From Anaerolineae bacterium (GTDB lineage Bacteria > Chloroflexota > Anaerolineae > 4572-78 > J111), in NCBI GenBank assembly GCA_016926805.1, contig JAFGNV010000037.1, positions 1-43,934 of the forward strand: DNA of 43,934 nucleotides, read 5' to 3'. The notes beneath the pieces are model-generated. The model saw only the letters and a program-made list of their open reading frames with translations. It was not told where the DNA came from and ran no database searches. Positions within the stretch are counted from its first letter, which is position 1; every line of letters starts with the position of its first letter. The position numbers and the translations under genes were made by a program. This document shows, piece after piece, positions 8,890-17,783 of the stretch.

Positions 8890-10875
8890 ATGTCTCAACA
8901 AAATCTGCCTGCTATCCATCGTCGCCAATTCTTAAAACTATTGGGCGCAACAACTTTGCTGGCATTGCCAGCGGGTTATGGGGCGTGGCAAATGGCGGCG
9001 GGTGATTATCCCCCCGATTTCTCGCCTTATGTTACGCAGGCCGCCAAGTCCCTGTCTGAGCAATCTGCGGCGCCCTTACTTTTACTCGTTAACAATCATC
9101 CCGACCACCCCTTTGGACCATACATGGCCGAAATTCTACGTGCCGAGGGGCTGAATTGTTTTGAGATGGCCGACCTGTCGGCCGTAAACGGCTCGACCTT
9201 AAGTAAATTTAAGCTGGTCTTACTGACCGCCGGGCCGTTAACCACCTCTCAGGCCGATATGATAGAAAACTATGTGGTTAACGGCGGTGACCTGGTGGCT
9301 ATGCGGCCCACTGGTCGGTTGGACGGGGTGTGCGGTCTTGAACCGGTAACAGGTGAAACGAACGATAGTTACATCCAGGTGACGGATTTGCCTATAGGGG
9401 GAGGGATTGCCCGCGAAACGCTACAATTTCACGGATCGGCGCAACATTACCGCCCGGCTGGAGCGCAGGTAGTAGCCTGGTTAAGTAGCCAAACCACTCA
9501 CACCGATTTTCCCGCCGTTACGCTGCATCGTTACGGGCAAGGCCGGGCGGCCGCCTGGGCTTTTGACCTGGCCCGCAGCGTGGCTTACACCCGCCAGGGC
9601 AACCCAGCCTGGGCTAACCAGGAGCGCGATGGCTTTTGGTTGATTCGGCCCACCGACATGTTTAAAGGTTGGGTTGATCTTGACCGTCTGGCCATTCCGC
9701 AGGCCGACGAGCAGCAGCGTTTATTGGTTAATTTGCTAACCGATTTGAGCCAGTATCCCCTGCCCCGGCTGTGGTATTTTCCGGACAACGCGCTGGGCAT
9801 GTTTGTGGCCACCAGCGACGCACACCAAAATTCGGCCCTGGCTGTAGAGCGCATTTTGGGCTTGGTTGAGGCACATGGCGGGTGTATGTCGGTTTATTAT
9901 CTACCACCGCAATATAGCTATCTGCGACGTCTGGCCCAAAAAGGACGCTGGCTGGCGACTGTTTTGTCACCAACCGACCCGGCTTACCTGCCGTCTCCGG
10001 CGCAAATTGCCAACTGGCGGGCGCGCGGCCATGAGTTCGGCCTACATCCCGAAATATCGACCGCCGGGTTAGAGGTCAGTTGGCAAGCCTATTGGGAAGC
10101 TTTTACCGGCCTGGGCTACGGCCCGGTGCCGCCGACCACCCGCACCCATGCCATAGTCTGGACAGGTTGGGTGGAAACGGCCCGATTGCAGGCGGTTTAC
10201 GGGTTGCGCATGAATTTGGATTATTACCACGTTGGCCCCTCGTTACGCACCGAGGCTGGCGAATGGGTATTTGGTCATTTTACCGGTAGCGGCTTACCTA
10301 TGAAATTTGTGGATGAGCAAGGCCGGATTTTGAATATTTATCAACAACTCACCCAACTGGCCGACGATCACCTGCTAAAGTTGCACTGGGGCAGCCAGGC
10401 CAACTTCAGTGCAGCCGAGGCCGTGGCGGTGTCGGAGGACTTGCTGCGGCGCAGCGTAAGCGGCGGCTACAGCGCCATTACGGCCATTTTTCACACCGAC
10501 CCATTTGACGAGGGCGAGCCGTGGGCCGCCGAGGAAACCGCCTGGCTCAACGGCACGCTCGATTTTGCCAGCAGGCAGGGCATACCTATCTGGTCAGCCC
10601 AGGAGTGGCTGCGTTTTACCGAAGTGAGACACGAGGCCAATCTGAGCACATTTAACTGGCAGTCAGGCCGTTTGAGTTTTAATTTTGAGACCGAACCTGC
10701 GGCTGATGTAGGATTGGGGCTGTTGCTGCCCTGGCAGCAAGGACAGACCACTCTGAAACAAGTGGAGGTGGACGGGCAGGTGGTTGAGCACAACGAGCGC
10801 AAGGTGAGTGGGGTAAAATATGGTTGGATTTCTATTGCGGCCGGGCGGCATCAAATCGAGGTGAAGTATGCCTGA
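8890..10875 (+). CDS. Tat-exported polysaccharide deacetylase-like protein
   Basis: This 661-residue protein has a twin-arginine signal (RRQFLKLLG, residues 12-20, then a hydrophobic stretch ending near AGYGAW), so it is probably exported folded. Residues about 55-230 look like a class I glutamine amidotransferase-like or beta-galactosidase trimerisation-type Rossmann domain (LLLLVNNHPDHPFGPYMAEIL... GGDLVAMRP). Residues about 300-560 look like a NodB/polysaccharide-deacetylase-type barrel, with TSDAHQ and HEFGLHPE as possible metal-site segments. The canonical HxxxH zinc motif is not clear, so activity is uncertain. The last 60 residues are a beta domain. Context suggests trimming or modification of the surface glycan built by the neighbouring genes. 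It overlaps the next small reading frame by 8 nt. Confidence 0.65.
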   Translation: MSQQNLPAIHRRQFLKLLGATTLLALPAGYGAWQMAAGDYPPDFSPYVTQAAKSLSEQSAAPLLLLVNNHPDHPFGPYMAEILRAEGLNCFEMADLSAVNGSTLSKFKLVLLTAGPLTTSQADMIENYVVNGGDLVAMRPTGRLDGVCGLEPVTGETNDSYIQVTDLPIGGGIARETLQFHGSAQHYRPAGAQVVAWLSSQTTHTDFPAVTLHRYGQGRAAAWAFDLARSVAYTRQGNPAWANQERDGFWLIRPTDMFKGWVDLDRLAIPQADEQQRLLVNLLTDLSQYPLPRLWYFPDNALGMFVATSDAHQNSALAVERILGLVEAHGGCMSVYYLPPQYSYLRRLAQKGRWLATVLSPTDPAYLPSPAQIANWRARGHEFGLHPEISTAGLEVSWQAYWEAFTGLGYGPVPPTTRTHAIVWTGWVETARLQAVYGLRMNLDYYHVGPSLRTEAGEWVFGHFTGSGLPMKFVDEQGRILNIYQQLTQLADDHLLKLHWGSQANFSAAEAVAVSEDLLRRSVSGGYSAITAIFHTDPFDEGEPWAAEETAWLNGTLDFASRQGIPIWSAQEWLRFTEVRHEANLSTFNWQSGRLSFNFETEPAADVGLGLLLPWQQGQTTLKQVEVDGQVVEHNERKVSGVKYGWISIAAGRHQIEVKYA

Positions 10876-11026
10876 ACGATGTTTCGCCATCCGTTTGCCC
10901 TGGGCGGATCAGATTAAAACGATTGCCCTATTGGGGATTTTGCTTAACCACGCGATCGAACAGATATTTGGTTCAATCTGCCTCCAATACTATGCAGTAT
11001 TAACAATCAGGTTAGTTAATTCATAA
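10868..11026 (+). pseudogene. N-terminal remnant of an acyltransferase-3-like membrane protein
   Basis: This 52-codon frame starts at ATG 10868 inside the end of the preceding gene. It reads like the first transmembrane segment of OafA-type acyltransferases: WADQIKTIALLGILLNHAIEQ, where the conserved arrangement is a short R/W-D-K helix ending in H. After about 30 codons the similarity is lost and the frame stops at 11026, just before the GT2 gene. Intact members have roughly 350 residues. The likely reading is a deletion that removed most of an acyltransferase gene and joined two glycan modules. A genuine small protein is possible but less likely. Confidence 0.5.
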
Positions 11027-11039
11027 AGAAAGACTATAT

Positions 11040-11801
11040 ATGGACCTCTCAATCATCATCCCCTGCTATAATGAAGCCGATAATATCCCCAAACTACAAA
11101 CAGAATTTTTTCCCGTGGTGGCAGAGTTAGCCCAGGCCCAATCGGTGGAAGTAGTTTTTGTAGACGACGGCAGCACCGACGATACCTGGTCGGCCTTGAA
11201 CCAAACTTTTGACGAGGGCGGCGTGCCAGATGTGTTATTGAAATTCGAGCGTCACCCGGTCAATCGCGGCCTGGGCGCGGCCATTCGCACCGGTTTTGCC
11301 ACGGCCTCCGGCGAGATTGTTGTTACCACCGATAGTGACGGCACCTACCAGTTCGCCGAAATCCCGGCCCTGCTAGCCCGGCTCACCCCTGAGATCGATA
11401 TGGTGACCGCCTCACCTTACCATCCCGCCGGAGAAGTGGCCGGCGTGCCCGCCTATCGCCTCCTCCTCAGCCGTGGTTCTTCCATCATTTACCGCCTCCT
11501 GGTCGATTGGCGGATTCACACTTACACCGCCCTGTTCCGCGTGTACCGCCGCCGGGTTATCCAGAACGTCCCCTTTGAGTCAGACGGTTTTCTGGCAGGA
11601 ACCGAACTGCTGGTTAATGGCATTCTCTTGGGCTATCGCGCTGCAGAGTATCCAACCATACTGCATTCCAGAGTCCACGGTATTTCCAAGGCCAAAATCG
11701 CCCGGACCATTTGGGCTCATCTGAAATTTCAGGGACATATTCTCTTACGCCGCTTACATTTAACCTCACCCTTACAACTCCCCAGAACCATAGGAGGTTG
11801 A
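11040..11801 (+). CDS. Family 2 glycosyltransferase, DPM1-like
   Basis: This 253-residue GT2 enzyme has no transmembrane helices. The nucleotide-sugar fold is clear: SIIIPCYNEADNI at the N-terminus, VVFVDDGSTDDTW (residues about 38-50), NRGLGAAIRTGF, and VTTDSDGTY as the metal-binding DxD region. This resembles polyprenyl/dolichyl-phosphate mannosyl- or glucosyltransferases, which load a sugar onto a lipid phosphate at the cytoplasmic face. The 4-TM EamA/SMR protein that follows 2 nt downstream is a plausible flippase partner. The GT-C enzyme upstream could use the lipid-linked sugar outside. The sugar identity is not readable from sequence. Confidence 0.85.
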   Translation: MDLSIIIPCYNEADNIPKLQTEFFPVVAELAQAQSVEVVFVDDGSTDDTWSALNQTFDEGGVPDVLLKFERHPVNRGLGAAIRTGFATASGEIVVTTDSDGTYQFAEIPALLARLTPEIDMVTASPYHPAGEVAGVPAYRLLLSRGSSIIYRLLVDWRIHTYTALFRVYRRRVIQNVPFESDGFLAGTELLVNGILLGYRAAEYPTILHSRVHGISKAKIARTIWAHLKFQGHILLRRLHLTSPLQLPRTIGG

Positions 11802-11803
11802 CG

Positions 11804-12223
11804 ATGGGCGTTTTAACCGATGTCATCAAATCCATCAACAGGAGAAAATCACAAATGACTCTCGCCATTGGCTACATCTTGATCAGCGTTTTCGCCGGAG
11901 CCGCCGGCCAAATCTTATTAAAGAAGGGCATGAGCAGTATGGGTGCCGTGACCTTGTCAGTAGACCAATTATTCAACGTTCTATGGCGGATGGGCACCAA
12001 TCCCTATGTGGTCATTGGTCTGGCCATTTATGTGACCGGCACCGTCTTCTGGCTGGCCGCCCTGTCACGGGTTGATTTGAGCTATGCTTACCCCTTCGCC
12101 AGCCTCAGTTACATCGTTATGCTGGTCGCTTCCTGGCTGGTTTTCAGTGAGAACATTACCCCCCTCCGCCTGTTGGGTACCTTGATTATCTGCCTGGGTG
12201 TGTTCCTGATCTCCCGCAGTTGA
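11804..12223 (+). CDS. Small 4-TM EamA/SMR-type membrane protein, possible lipid-sugar flippase subunit
   Basis: The chosen ATG 11804 has a perfect AGGAGG six bases upstream, inside the end of the GT2 gene. A second start at 11855 also has AGGAG, ten bases upstream, giving 139 or 122 residues. Four hydrophobic helices are seen. The first contains GAAGQILLKKGM, where a small-multidrug-resistance or EamA half-transporter has its conserved Q-LLK segment. The last ends in GVFLISRS. Proteins of this size include the ArnE/ArnF subunits that flip undecaprenyl-phosphate aminoarabinose. Adjacency to a polyprenyl-type GT2 supports a flippase role, but a drug or metabolite exporter is possible. Confidence 0.7.
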   Translation: MGVLTDVIKSINRRKSQMTLAIGYILISVFAGAAGQILLKKGMSSMGAVTLSVDQLFNVLWRMGTNPYVVIGLAIYVTGTVFWLAALSRVDLSYAYPFASLSYIVMLVASWLVFSENITPLRLLGTLIICLGVFLISRS

Positions 12224-12251
12224 AATTCACCATTATCGAGATATATCAACC

Positions 12252-13394
12252 ATGAAAATCGTCTCTATTGTGGGCGCTCGTCCCGAATTTATTCAAGCCA
12301 CGCCGGTCAGCCGGGCTTTACTCGCGTCGGGAAATCACCAGGAAATTCTGGTACACACTGGCCAGCACTACGACTACCTGATGTCGCAGACTTTTTTTGA
12401 CGAGTTGGGAGTGCCTGCCCCCACTTACAATCTGGAAGTCGGTTCCGGTTCGCACGCCCAACAAACCGCCGAAATCCTGACACGCCTGGAAGAGGTACTG
12501 CTTAAGGAACAGCCCGACCTCGTCATTGTGCGGGGCGACACCAACTCCACCCTGGCCGGGGCGCTGCTGGCCGGTAAACTTCATATTCCCACCGCCCATA
12601 TCGAAGCCGGGGAGCGCAGCTTCGACCGGCGAATGCCGGAAGAGATTAACCGGCTGGTAGCCGACTGTGTGGCCGACTTATTTTTCTGCGCCAGCCGGAC
12701 CGCCGTGCAGCGTCTGGCCGCCGAAGGCATCATCAACGCCGTATACTGGGTTGGCGATGTGATGCTGGATGCGATGTTCCAACATCGACCCATAGCCCGG
12801 AAAAAATCCAACATCCTGGCCCGGCTGGAATTGCAGCCGGATTCGTACGCCCTGGTCACCGTCCACCGCGCCGCCAACACCGACAATCCGGTGCGTCTCC
12901 GGCAGATTGTCGAGGGACTCAACAGGGTTGCCGAAACCATCGTTTTTCCGGCCCATCCCCGCACCCAAAAAGCCCTGGCACAACTCGATGTTCAATTTGG
13001 CCCTCATGTCAGGTTGATCGAACCGGTCGGTTACTTTGATATGATGATGCTGGAAGACAATGCTCGTCTCATTGCCACCGATTCCGGCGGCGTGCAGCGC
13101 GAGGCATATTTCCTGGGCATTCCCTGCCTGACCTTGCGCAATGAAACCGAATGGGTGGAGACCGTCACCGCCGGTTGGAACCGATTGGTCGGCACCGAGC
13201 CGGAACAGGTTCTCACAGCCTGGTTTAACTTTGCCCCCCCAATAGAACGCCCTCCTATTTTTGGCGACGGCACAGCCGGGCAGCAAATAGCCCAAATCCT
13301 TAGCAGCACAGATATTGCTTTCGGGCGGCCCCGGCAGGCCGTAGAAAGTTGGCTACAAAACCATGAAGCCTTACCCGTAGGAGTCACTTCATGA
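12252..13394 (+). CDS. wecB: UDP-N-acetylglucosamine 2-epimerase (non-hydrolysing)
   Basis: Interconverts UDP-GlcNAc and UDP-ManNAc in the cytoplasm, supplying ManNAc-type sugars for surface polymers. The 380-residue protein shows the family signatures: VGARPEFIQATPV at the start, HTGQHYD, VRGDTNSTL with the catalytic Asp, HIEAGERS and PEEINR with the two catalytic Glu residues, VTVHRAAN with the His, and DSGGVQREA near the end. Length is normal. Its stop overlaps the start of the flavoprotein gene (ATGA), so the two are translationally coupled. It fits the preceding glycosyltransferase genes as a precursor enzyme for the same glycan. Confidence 0.93.
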   Translation: MKIVSIVGARPEFIQATPVSRALLASGNHQEILVHTGQHYDYLMSQTFFDELGVPAPTYNLEVGSGSHAQQTAEILTRLEEVLLKEQPDLVIVRGDTNSTLAGALLAGKLHIPTAHIEAGERSFDRRMPEEINRLVADCVADLFFCASRTAVQRLAAEGIINAVYWVGDVMLDAMFQHRPIARKKSNILARLELQPDSYALVTVHRAANTDNPVRLRQIVEGLNRVAETIVFPAHPRTQKALAQLDVQFGPHVRLIEPVGYFDMMMLEDNARLIATDSGGVQREAYFLGIPCLTLRNETEWVETVTAGWNRLVGTEPEQVLTAWFNFAPPIERPPIFGDGTAGQQIAQILSSTDIAFGRPRQAVESWLQNHEALPVGVTS

Positions 13395-14701
13395 ACGTCG
13401 GGATTATCGGCGGGGGAATTATGGGCCTCAGCCTGGGTTACTTCCTTGCCCAACAAGGTATCGAGACCGAGATTTTTGAAGCGTCGCCCACGCCGGGTGG
13501 CCTAGCCGGTCCGCTTATTTTGGAGGATGGCACGGCCGTAGACCGTTTTTATCACGCCATCCTGTCCAGCGACGGGCATCTGCGCGAACTTTGTACTGAG
13601 TTAAACCTCGTAGAGCGGTTGAACTTCCGCGAAACAAAAATGGGGTTTTACTATCAAAACAAAATCCATTCTATGAACAGCGTGGTCGAATTTCTGCGTT
13701 TTCCACCGCTCGGCTGGATCGACCGTTTCAGGCTGGGTCTTACCGTTTTGTACGCCCAGTTTGTGCGCAACTGGCATCAATTGGAAGGTGTCAATGTGGA
13801 GCAATGGTTGCTTCGCTTGAGCGGTCGGCGAACTTATGAGAATATCTGGCGCCCGCTGCTCAAGGCCAAATTCGACGGCGGTTTTGATAACACCCCCGCC
13901 ACCTACATCTGGTCGCGGCTGGTGCGGATGAAATCTACCCGGGGAGGGGCAAACCAAAAGGAAGAGGCTGGGCACCTCATCGGTGGTTACATCACCCTGT
14001 TGCAGGCAATGACCGAAAAGATTGAAGCCGCTGGGGGGAAAATACATCTCGGTTGCCCGGCGCAAAAAATTGAAATAGAGGGGAATCGCGCCCACGGGAT
14101 ACGGTTGAGGCACGAGGTGCGTTCTTTTGACGCCATTGTGGTAACCTCACAATTGCCCATCTTTCGCCGGTTGATTCCCGATGCCGGTCAAGAATACCTC
14201 AGTTTTCTCGATAAAACGGATTATCTGGGACTTGTCTGCCCGCTGCTGGTATTGGATCGCCCTTTAACCGGCTACTGGACTCTCAACATCACCAACGACA
14301 ACATTCCTTTCACCGGCATCATCGAAACAACGACCTACATCGATCCCCAATACGTGGGCGGGCACCATCTGGTTTATTTGCCCAAGTATACCGCACCGGG
14401 CAGCCCCTGGCAGCAAAAATCTGATGACGAAATCCGCCTGATTTGGCTGGGCCACTTGCAGGCGATGTTCCCCCATTTTGACCCGGCCCGGATTCGCCAT
14501 TTTGTAGTCAACCGGGCGCGTTATGTCGAGCCGCTGCACGGCCTTAACGCCGCCCACCTCATCCCCCCGGTCAAAACCCCGGTGCAAAATTTATACCTGG
14601 CGACTACGGCCCAAATTTACCCGGCCCTCACCAACGGCGAGTCGGTCACCCGTCATGCACGACAGGTCGCAGAGATAGTAGCAGCCAACGGTAGGCAGTA
14701 A
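13391..14701 (+). CDS. FAD-dependent oxidoreductase, amine-oxidase/UDP-galactopyranose-mutase-like
   Basis: This 436-residue flavoprotein begins with a textbook Rossmann fingerprint (VGIIGGGIMGLSLGYFLAQ), a ribose-binding acidic residue after the second strand (IFEASP), and GGLAG, as in HpnE, protoporphyrinogen-oxidase-like and Glf-like enzymes. A closing FAD motif with LYLATTAQIYPALTNGESV is near the C-terminus. Genes of this type are common inside bacterial glycan clusters next to GT2 and WecB genes, where the reaction is mostly unknown. Translational coupling to wecB suggests it acts on a sugar nucleotide or lipid-linked sugar, but that is an inference. It converges with the PBP gene with only 54 bp between them. 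Confidence 0.78.
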   Translation: MNVGIIGGGIMGLSLGYFLAQQGIETEIFEASPTPGGLAGPLILEDGTAVDRFYHAILSSDGHLRELCTELNLVERLNFRETKMGFYYQNKIHSMNSVVEFLRFPPLGWIDRFRLGLTVLYAQFVRNWHQLEGVNVEQWLLRLSGRRTYENIWRPLLKAKFDGGFDNTPATYIWSRLVRMKSTRGGANQKEEAGHLIGGYITLLQAMTEKIEAAGGKIHLGCPAQKIEIEGNRAHGIRLRHEVRSFDAIVVTSQLPIFRRLIPDAGQEYLSFLDKTDYLGLVCPLLVLDRPLTGYWTLNITNDNIPFTGIIETTTYIDPQYVGGHHLVYLPKYTAPGSPWQQKSDDEIRLIWLGHLQAMFPHFDPARIRHFVVNRARYVEPLHGLNAAHLIPPVKTPVQNLYLATTAQIYPALTNGESVTRHARQVAEIVAANGRQ

Positions 14702-14755
14702 TGGCCTGTCATATTCCATCAACCCAAAACCGGCCTCGTTGCGCTACGCCGTGAA

Positions 14756-17380
14756 TTACTCCACTACCTTCACCGTGACCCCCCCGGCCCGGATTTCATT
14801 CCCCGTACTGTCCACCCCTATCGCCTCAAACGTGTATTCTCCTGGCAACATTTGCCACAAGGTTTCCAACCCTTCGGCCAAAAATCGGCCATTGACCAGC
14901 AACGAGACCTGCTGCACCTGCACCCCATCCGCCGGACGCACGCTGACCCGGATCTTTTGTTTGTCCAAGGGAATGCCGGGCGACAGGCGAAAAACGCTGC
15001 CCTGGTCGGGGCTGGTGAATATCAGACCAGAGAGGGCAGAGGTGAGAGGTGAGATAAAAGCGGCTGATTCGCTGATTTGCTGATTCGTTGATTCGCTTTC
15101 TGGGCAGAGCGGCGAATAAATGTCGGGCGGCTCGGGCACGCCCTGCCGCCTGGCCCAGGCTTGGGCTTCGGCGGGGTAAAGAGTGAAGGTTTGGAAGGTC
15201 ACGTAGTCAAGTGGGCAACCGGAACCGGCTCGCAAGCCATTGCGACGGTCCAGGGCGATGCTCTGGTGCCAGTTGTCAACCTGCTGCGGTTCGGTTCCGG
15301 CAATGAACACTTCGCTCAGGGTATGCGGGCACGCCGCCGGATACCGGGTTGCGGCCAGCGTTGGCTGGTTATAGAGTGTATTTTGGATGATGGTTTTGTT
15401 TGACCCCTGATCCCCGGCACCTGACACCGGCAAAAGTCCATTATCAGCACACACAACTTGTTCAACTAGGCCCTCCGGCCTGGCAAAATCCCGCACCGGG
15501 CGCGTCTTGTGCAGTTCTTCCATAATGTCACGCCACATTGGCGCGGCGCCGGTAATACCCGATACGTTACGCATCGGCTCGTTGTCGGCGTTGCCGGCCC
15601 ACACCCCCACCACCAAATCAGGAGTATAACCAACGGTCCAGTTGTCGCGCCAATCTTGGGTAGTGCCGGTTTTGGCCGCCGCCGGACGCGAGAGCCGCAA
15701 CGGGCTGCCCGCCCCAAAAGTGGAACGGCGTGCGTAGTTGTCGCTCAAAATATTGGTAATAAGGTAAGCCGCGCGTGGGTCGAGCACCGGTGGGCCGGGA
15801 TTGAGGTTTGGGGGCCGGTCGTAGATCAAATTACCGGCATGGTCGGTGATGCGGGTGATGGTCACCGGCTCTATTCGCCGCCCGCCGTTGGCCAGAGCCG
15901 CATAGGCGGCGGTGAGTTCTACCAACCGCACTTCGCCGCCGCCGAGGGTGAGGGCCAGGCCAAAATCCTTGTTGTCAAAGGTGGTAATGCCCATCCGCCG
16001 GGCCAGACCAATCATCGTGTCCAGTCCCACGTAATCCAACACCTTTACCGCAATGAGGTTGTAACTGCTGGCCAAACTCTGGCGCAGCAGCACCGGCCCG
16101 CGCCAGGTGTGGTCGTAATTTTCGGGCACGTAGGGCTGGCCCTCTTTGGTGACAAAGGCAGTGCGCGCGTCCACCATCATCGAGGCCGGGGTAAGCGGCT
16201 CATAACCGTGCGCTGCGGCAAGGTCAGGGTCAAAGGCAGCGGCGTAGGTCAGCGGCTTGATCGAAGAACCGGGCTGGCGGGTGGCCATGGTGACATTGAC
16301 CGCGCCGTCGATCCGGGCGTCGAAATAATTGGGGCTGCCAAGCATGGTTAACACCTCGCCGCTGTAGGGGTCCAGCACCACCACGGCAGCGTTGCGCACG
16401 TTGTGCGGCGGCAGGCCGTCCTTCTGTTCGGCCAGTTCCGTCAACCGGTAGCGTACAATGCGCCGGGCCGTGTTTTGCATATTCAGGTCGAGCGTGGTGT
16501 AAACCTGCAATCCCTGGCGGTAAATGGCTTCTAAACCGTACCGCCTCTCCAACTCGCCGCGCACAAACATCACAAAATGGGGCGCTTCGATGGGGAAGGG
16601 AATAGCCGCAAAACCGAGTTTCTCACGCCGGGCATTGTTGGCCTCGTCCGCACTGATGAACCCGTGCTTCGCCAGCAAGTCCAACACAATACCCTGGCGG
16701 GTTTTGGCCGCGTCGGGATTTTCCAGGGGGTTGTAATTGGCCGGACTCTGGGGCAGTCCGGCCAGCATCGCGCACTCGGCCAGGTCGAGTTCGGCGGCGT
16801 GTTTGCCAAAATAAGTCCGGCTGGCGGCCTCGATGCCGTAGGCCAGGTTGCCGTAGTAGGTCTCGTTGAGGTAGAGGGTCAGAATCTCGTCTTTATGGTA
16901 GGTGTGAGCCAGACGCCAGGCCAAAATAGCCTCACGCAGCTTGCGGGTCAGGCTGATTTCAACCCGTTCCTGCGGCGAGAGTAACAGGTTGCGGGCCAAT
17001 TGCTGGGTAATGGTGCTGCCGCCGCTCAAGACCTCGCCACCTTTAAGGTTGAGATATAGCGCCCGAACAATGGCCCAGGCATCCACGCCAGGGTTACGAT
17101 AAAAGCTGGCGTCTTCGGTAGCGATGGTGGCGTCGATACACGCCTGCGGAATCTCGTCCAGGGTGAGAGGTGTATGCAGCCCCTGGTGAGGGTCGGTGAT
17201 TTCGTAGAGCAGGGTCCCGTGCCGGTCGTAGATTTTGGTGGAGGGGGCCGAGGTGTAGTGATAGAGTTCGCCGGGCCGGGGCAGGTCGACCAGGAGCCAT
17301 TGTTGGATGGCAATACCTACCGCCAATGCAGTCAGAACGATAATAATAGCGACAAAAATAAAATCTTTGCCCAATTTCAT
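14756..17380 (-). CDS. Class A penicillin-binding protein, PBP1C type
   Basis: A bifunctional peptidoglycan glycosyltransferase/transpeptidase of 874 residues, starting at ATG 17380 (an upstream TTG would add one residue). It has one N-terminal membrane helix (about 8-27). The GT51 domain has the catalytic Glu in ATEDASF (about 85), GGSTITQQLARN and KLREAILA. The transpeptidase has SSIK (serine near 373), SYN and KTGTTQDW (near 571). A C-terminal domain (about 785-874) with DGVQVQQVSLLVNGR resembles the PBP1C tail. Between them, four tandem GATTC-type octamers (15063-15094) encode a low-complexity stretch, so copy-number change would shift the reading frame there. The presence of this enzyme shows a peptidoglycan wall. 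Confidence 0.93.
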   Translation of the reverse strand: MKLGKDFIFVAIIIVLTALAVGIAIQQWLLVDLPRPGELYHYTSAPSTKIYDRHGTLLYEITDPHQGLHTPLTLDEIPQACIDATIATEDASFYRNPGVDAWAIVRALYLNLKGGEVLSGGSTITQQLARNLLLSPQERVEISLTRKLREAILAWRLAHTYHKDEILTLYLNETYYGNLAYGIEAASRTYFGKHAAELDLAECAMLAGLPQSPANYNPLENPDAAKTRQGIVLDLLAKHGFISADEANNARREKLGFAAIPFPIEAPHFVMFVRGELERRYGLEAIYRQGLQVYTTLDLNMQNTARRIVRYRLTELAEQKDGLPPHNVRNAAVVVLDPYSGEVLTMLGSPNYFDARIDGAVNVTMATRQPGSSIKPLTYAAAFDPDLAAAHGYEPLTPASMMVDARTAFVTKEGQPYVPENYDHTWRGPVLLRQSLASSYNLIAVKVLDYVGLDTMIGLARRMGITTFDNKDFGLALTLGGGEVRLVELTAAYAALANGGRRIEPVTITRITDHAGNLIYDRPPNLNPGPPVLDPRAAYLITNILSDNYARRSTFGAGSPLRLSRPAAAKTGTTQDWRDNWTVGYTPDLVVGVWAGNADNEPMRNVSGITGAAPMWRDIMEELHKTRPVRDFARPEGLVEQVVCADNGLLPVSGAGDQGSNKTIIQNTLYNQPTLAATRYPAACPHTLSEVFIAGTEPQQVDNWHQSIALDRRNGLRAGSGCPLDYVTFQTFTLYPAEAQAWARRQGVPEPPDIYSPLCPESESTNQQISESAAFISPLTSALSGLIFTSPDQGSVFRLSPGIPLDKQKIRVSVRPADGVQVQQVSLLVNGRFLAEGLETLWQMLPGEYTFEAIGVDSTGNEIRAGGVTVKVVE
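15063..15094. repeat. Tandem octamer repeat inside the PBP gene
   Basis: Four units in a row: GCTGATTC, GCTGATTT, GCTGATTC, GTTGATTC, period exactly 8. The same unit recurs at 28704-28756 and 31043-31103. Eight is not a multiple of three, so gain or loss of one unit in this coding location would frameshift the PBP before its C-terminal domain. Confidence 0.75.
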
Positions 17381-17783
17381 CAACTTGTACCCATAATCTT
17401 TGAGTTTGGATGGGCGCTCATCAGAAATCTTACGCGCTAATATACCCTATTGTACCATGATTCAGGGCAAGGTGATGGATTGGCAGGCCTTGCAAGTCGG
17501 ATGATAAACCAACGGTAACGTCATCGGCATACCGTCGCCGAACCGTAGGTTGGGGCTGTTTTGCCTATAAGGGCGGAGAGACAGGCCCATTTATACTATT
17601 AAAGGGGATTGCTCCTTACCTGGTTTTTTAGTATAATCTTAAAGGGTGTGAATTTGCGCTGCTGCGGCTAGGTACTAACGTCAACATTATCCGGCACAAT
17701 CCACCTTCAGAACCAATAACATAAACCTTATTTCCCCATACGTTTCACCACCCTGTAACTTAGATCAGGGGGTTTCGCAACAC
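17381..17783. other. Intergenic region between divergent PBP and kinase genes
   Basis: 403 bp without a gene. It contains the kinase promoter (17609-17637) and a 5' leader of about 140 bases. An ACGGTA/TACCGT inverted pair lies in the middle. No tRNA, small RNA or reading frame with coding character was recognised. Confidence 0.6.
17609..17637 (+). promoter_or_regulatory. Sigma-70-type promoter of the GAF-kinase genes
   Basis: TTGCTC (17609-17614), a 17-bp spacer and a perfect TATAAT (17632-17637). Transcription would start near 17644, leaving about 140 bases of leader before the kinase ATG at 17784, where an AGGGGG sequence lies about 10 bases upstream. Confidence 0.7.

Noticed and set aside
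15509-16351. 280-codon plus-strand open frame inside the PBP gene
   Set aside because: It is antisense to conserved transpeptidase motifs and rich in His/Gly/Val as expected from a shadow of a GC-rich gene.
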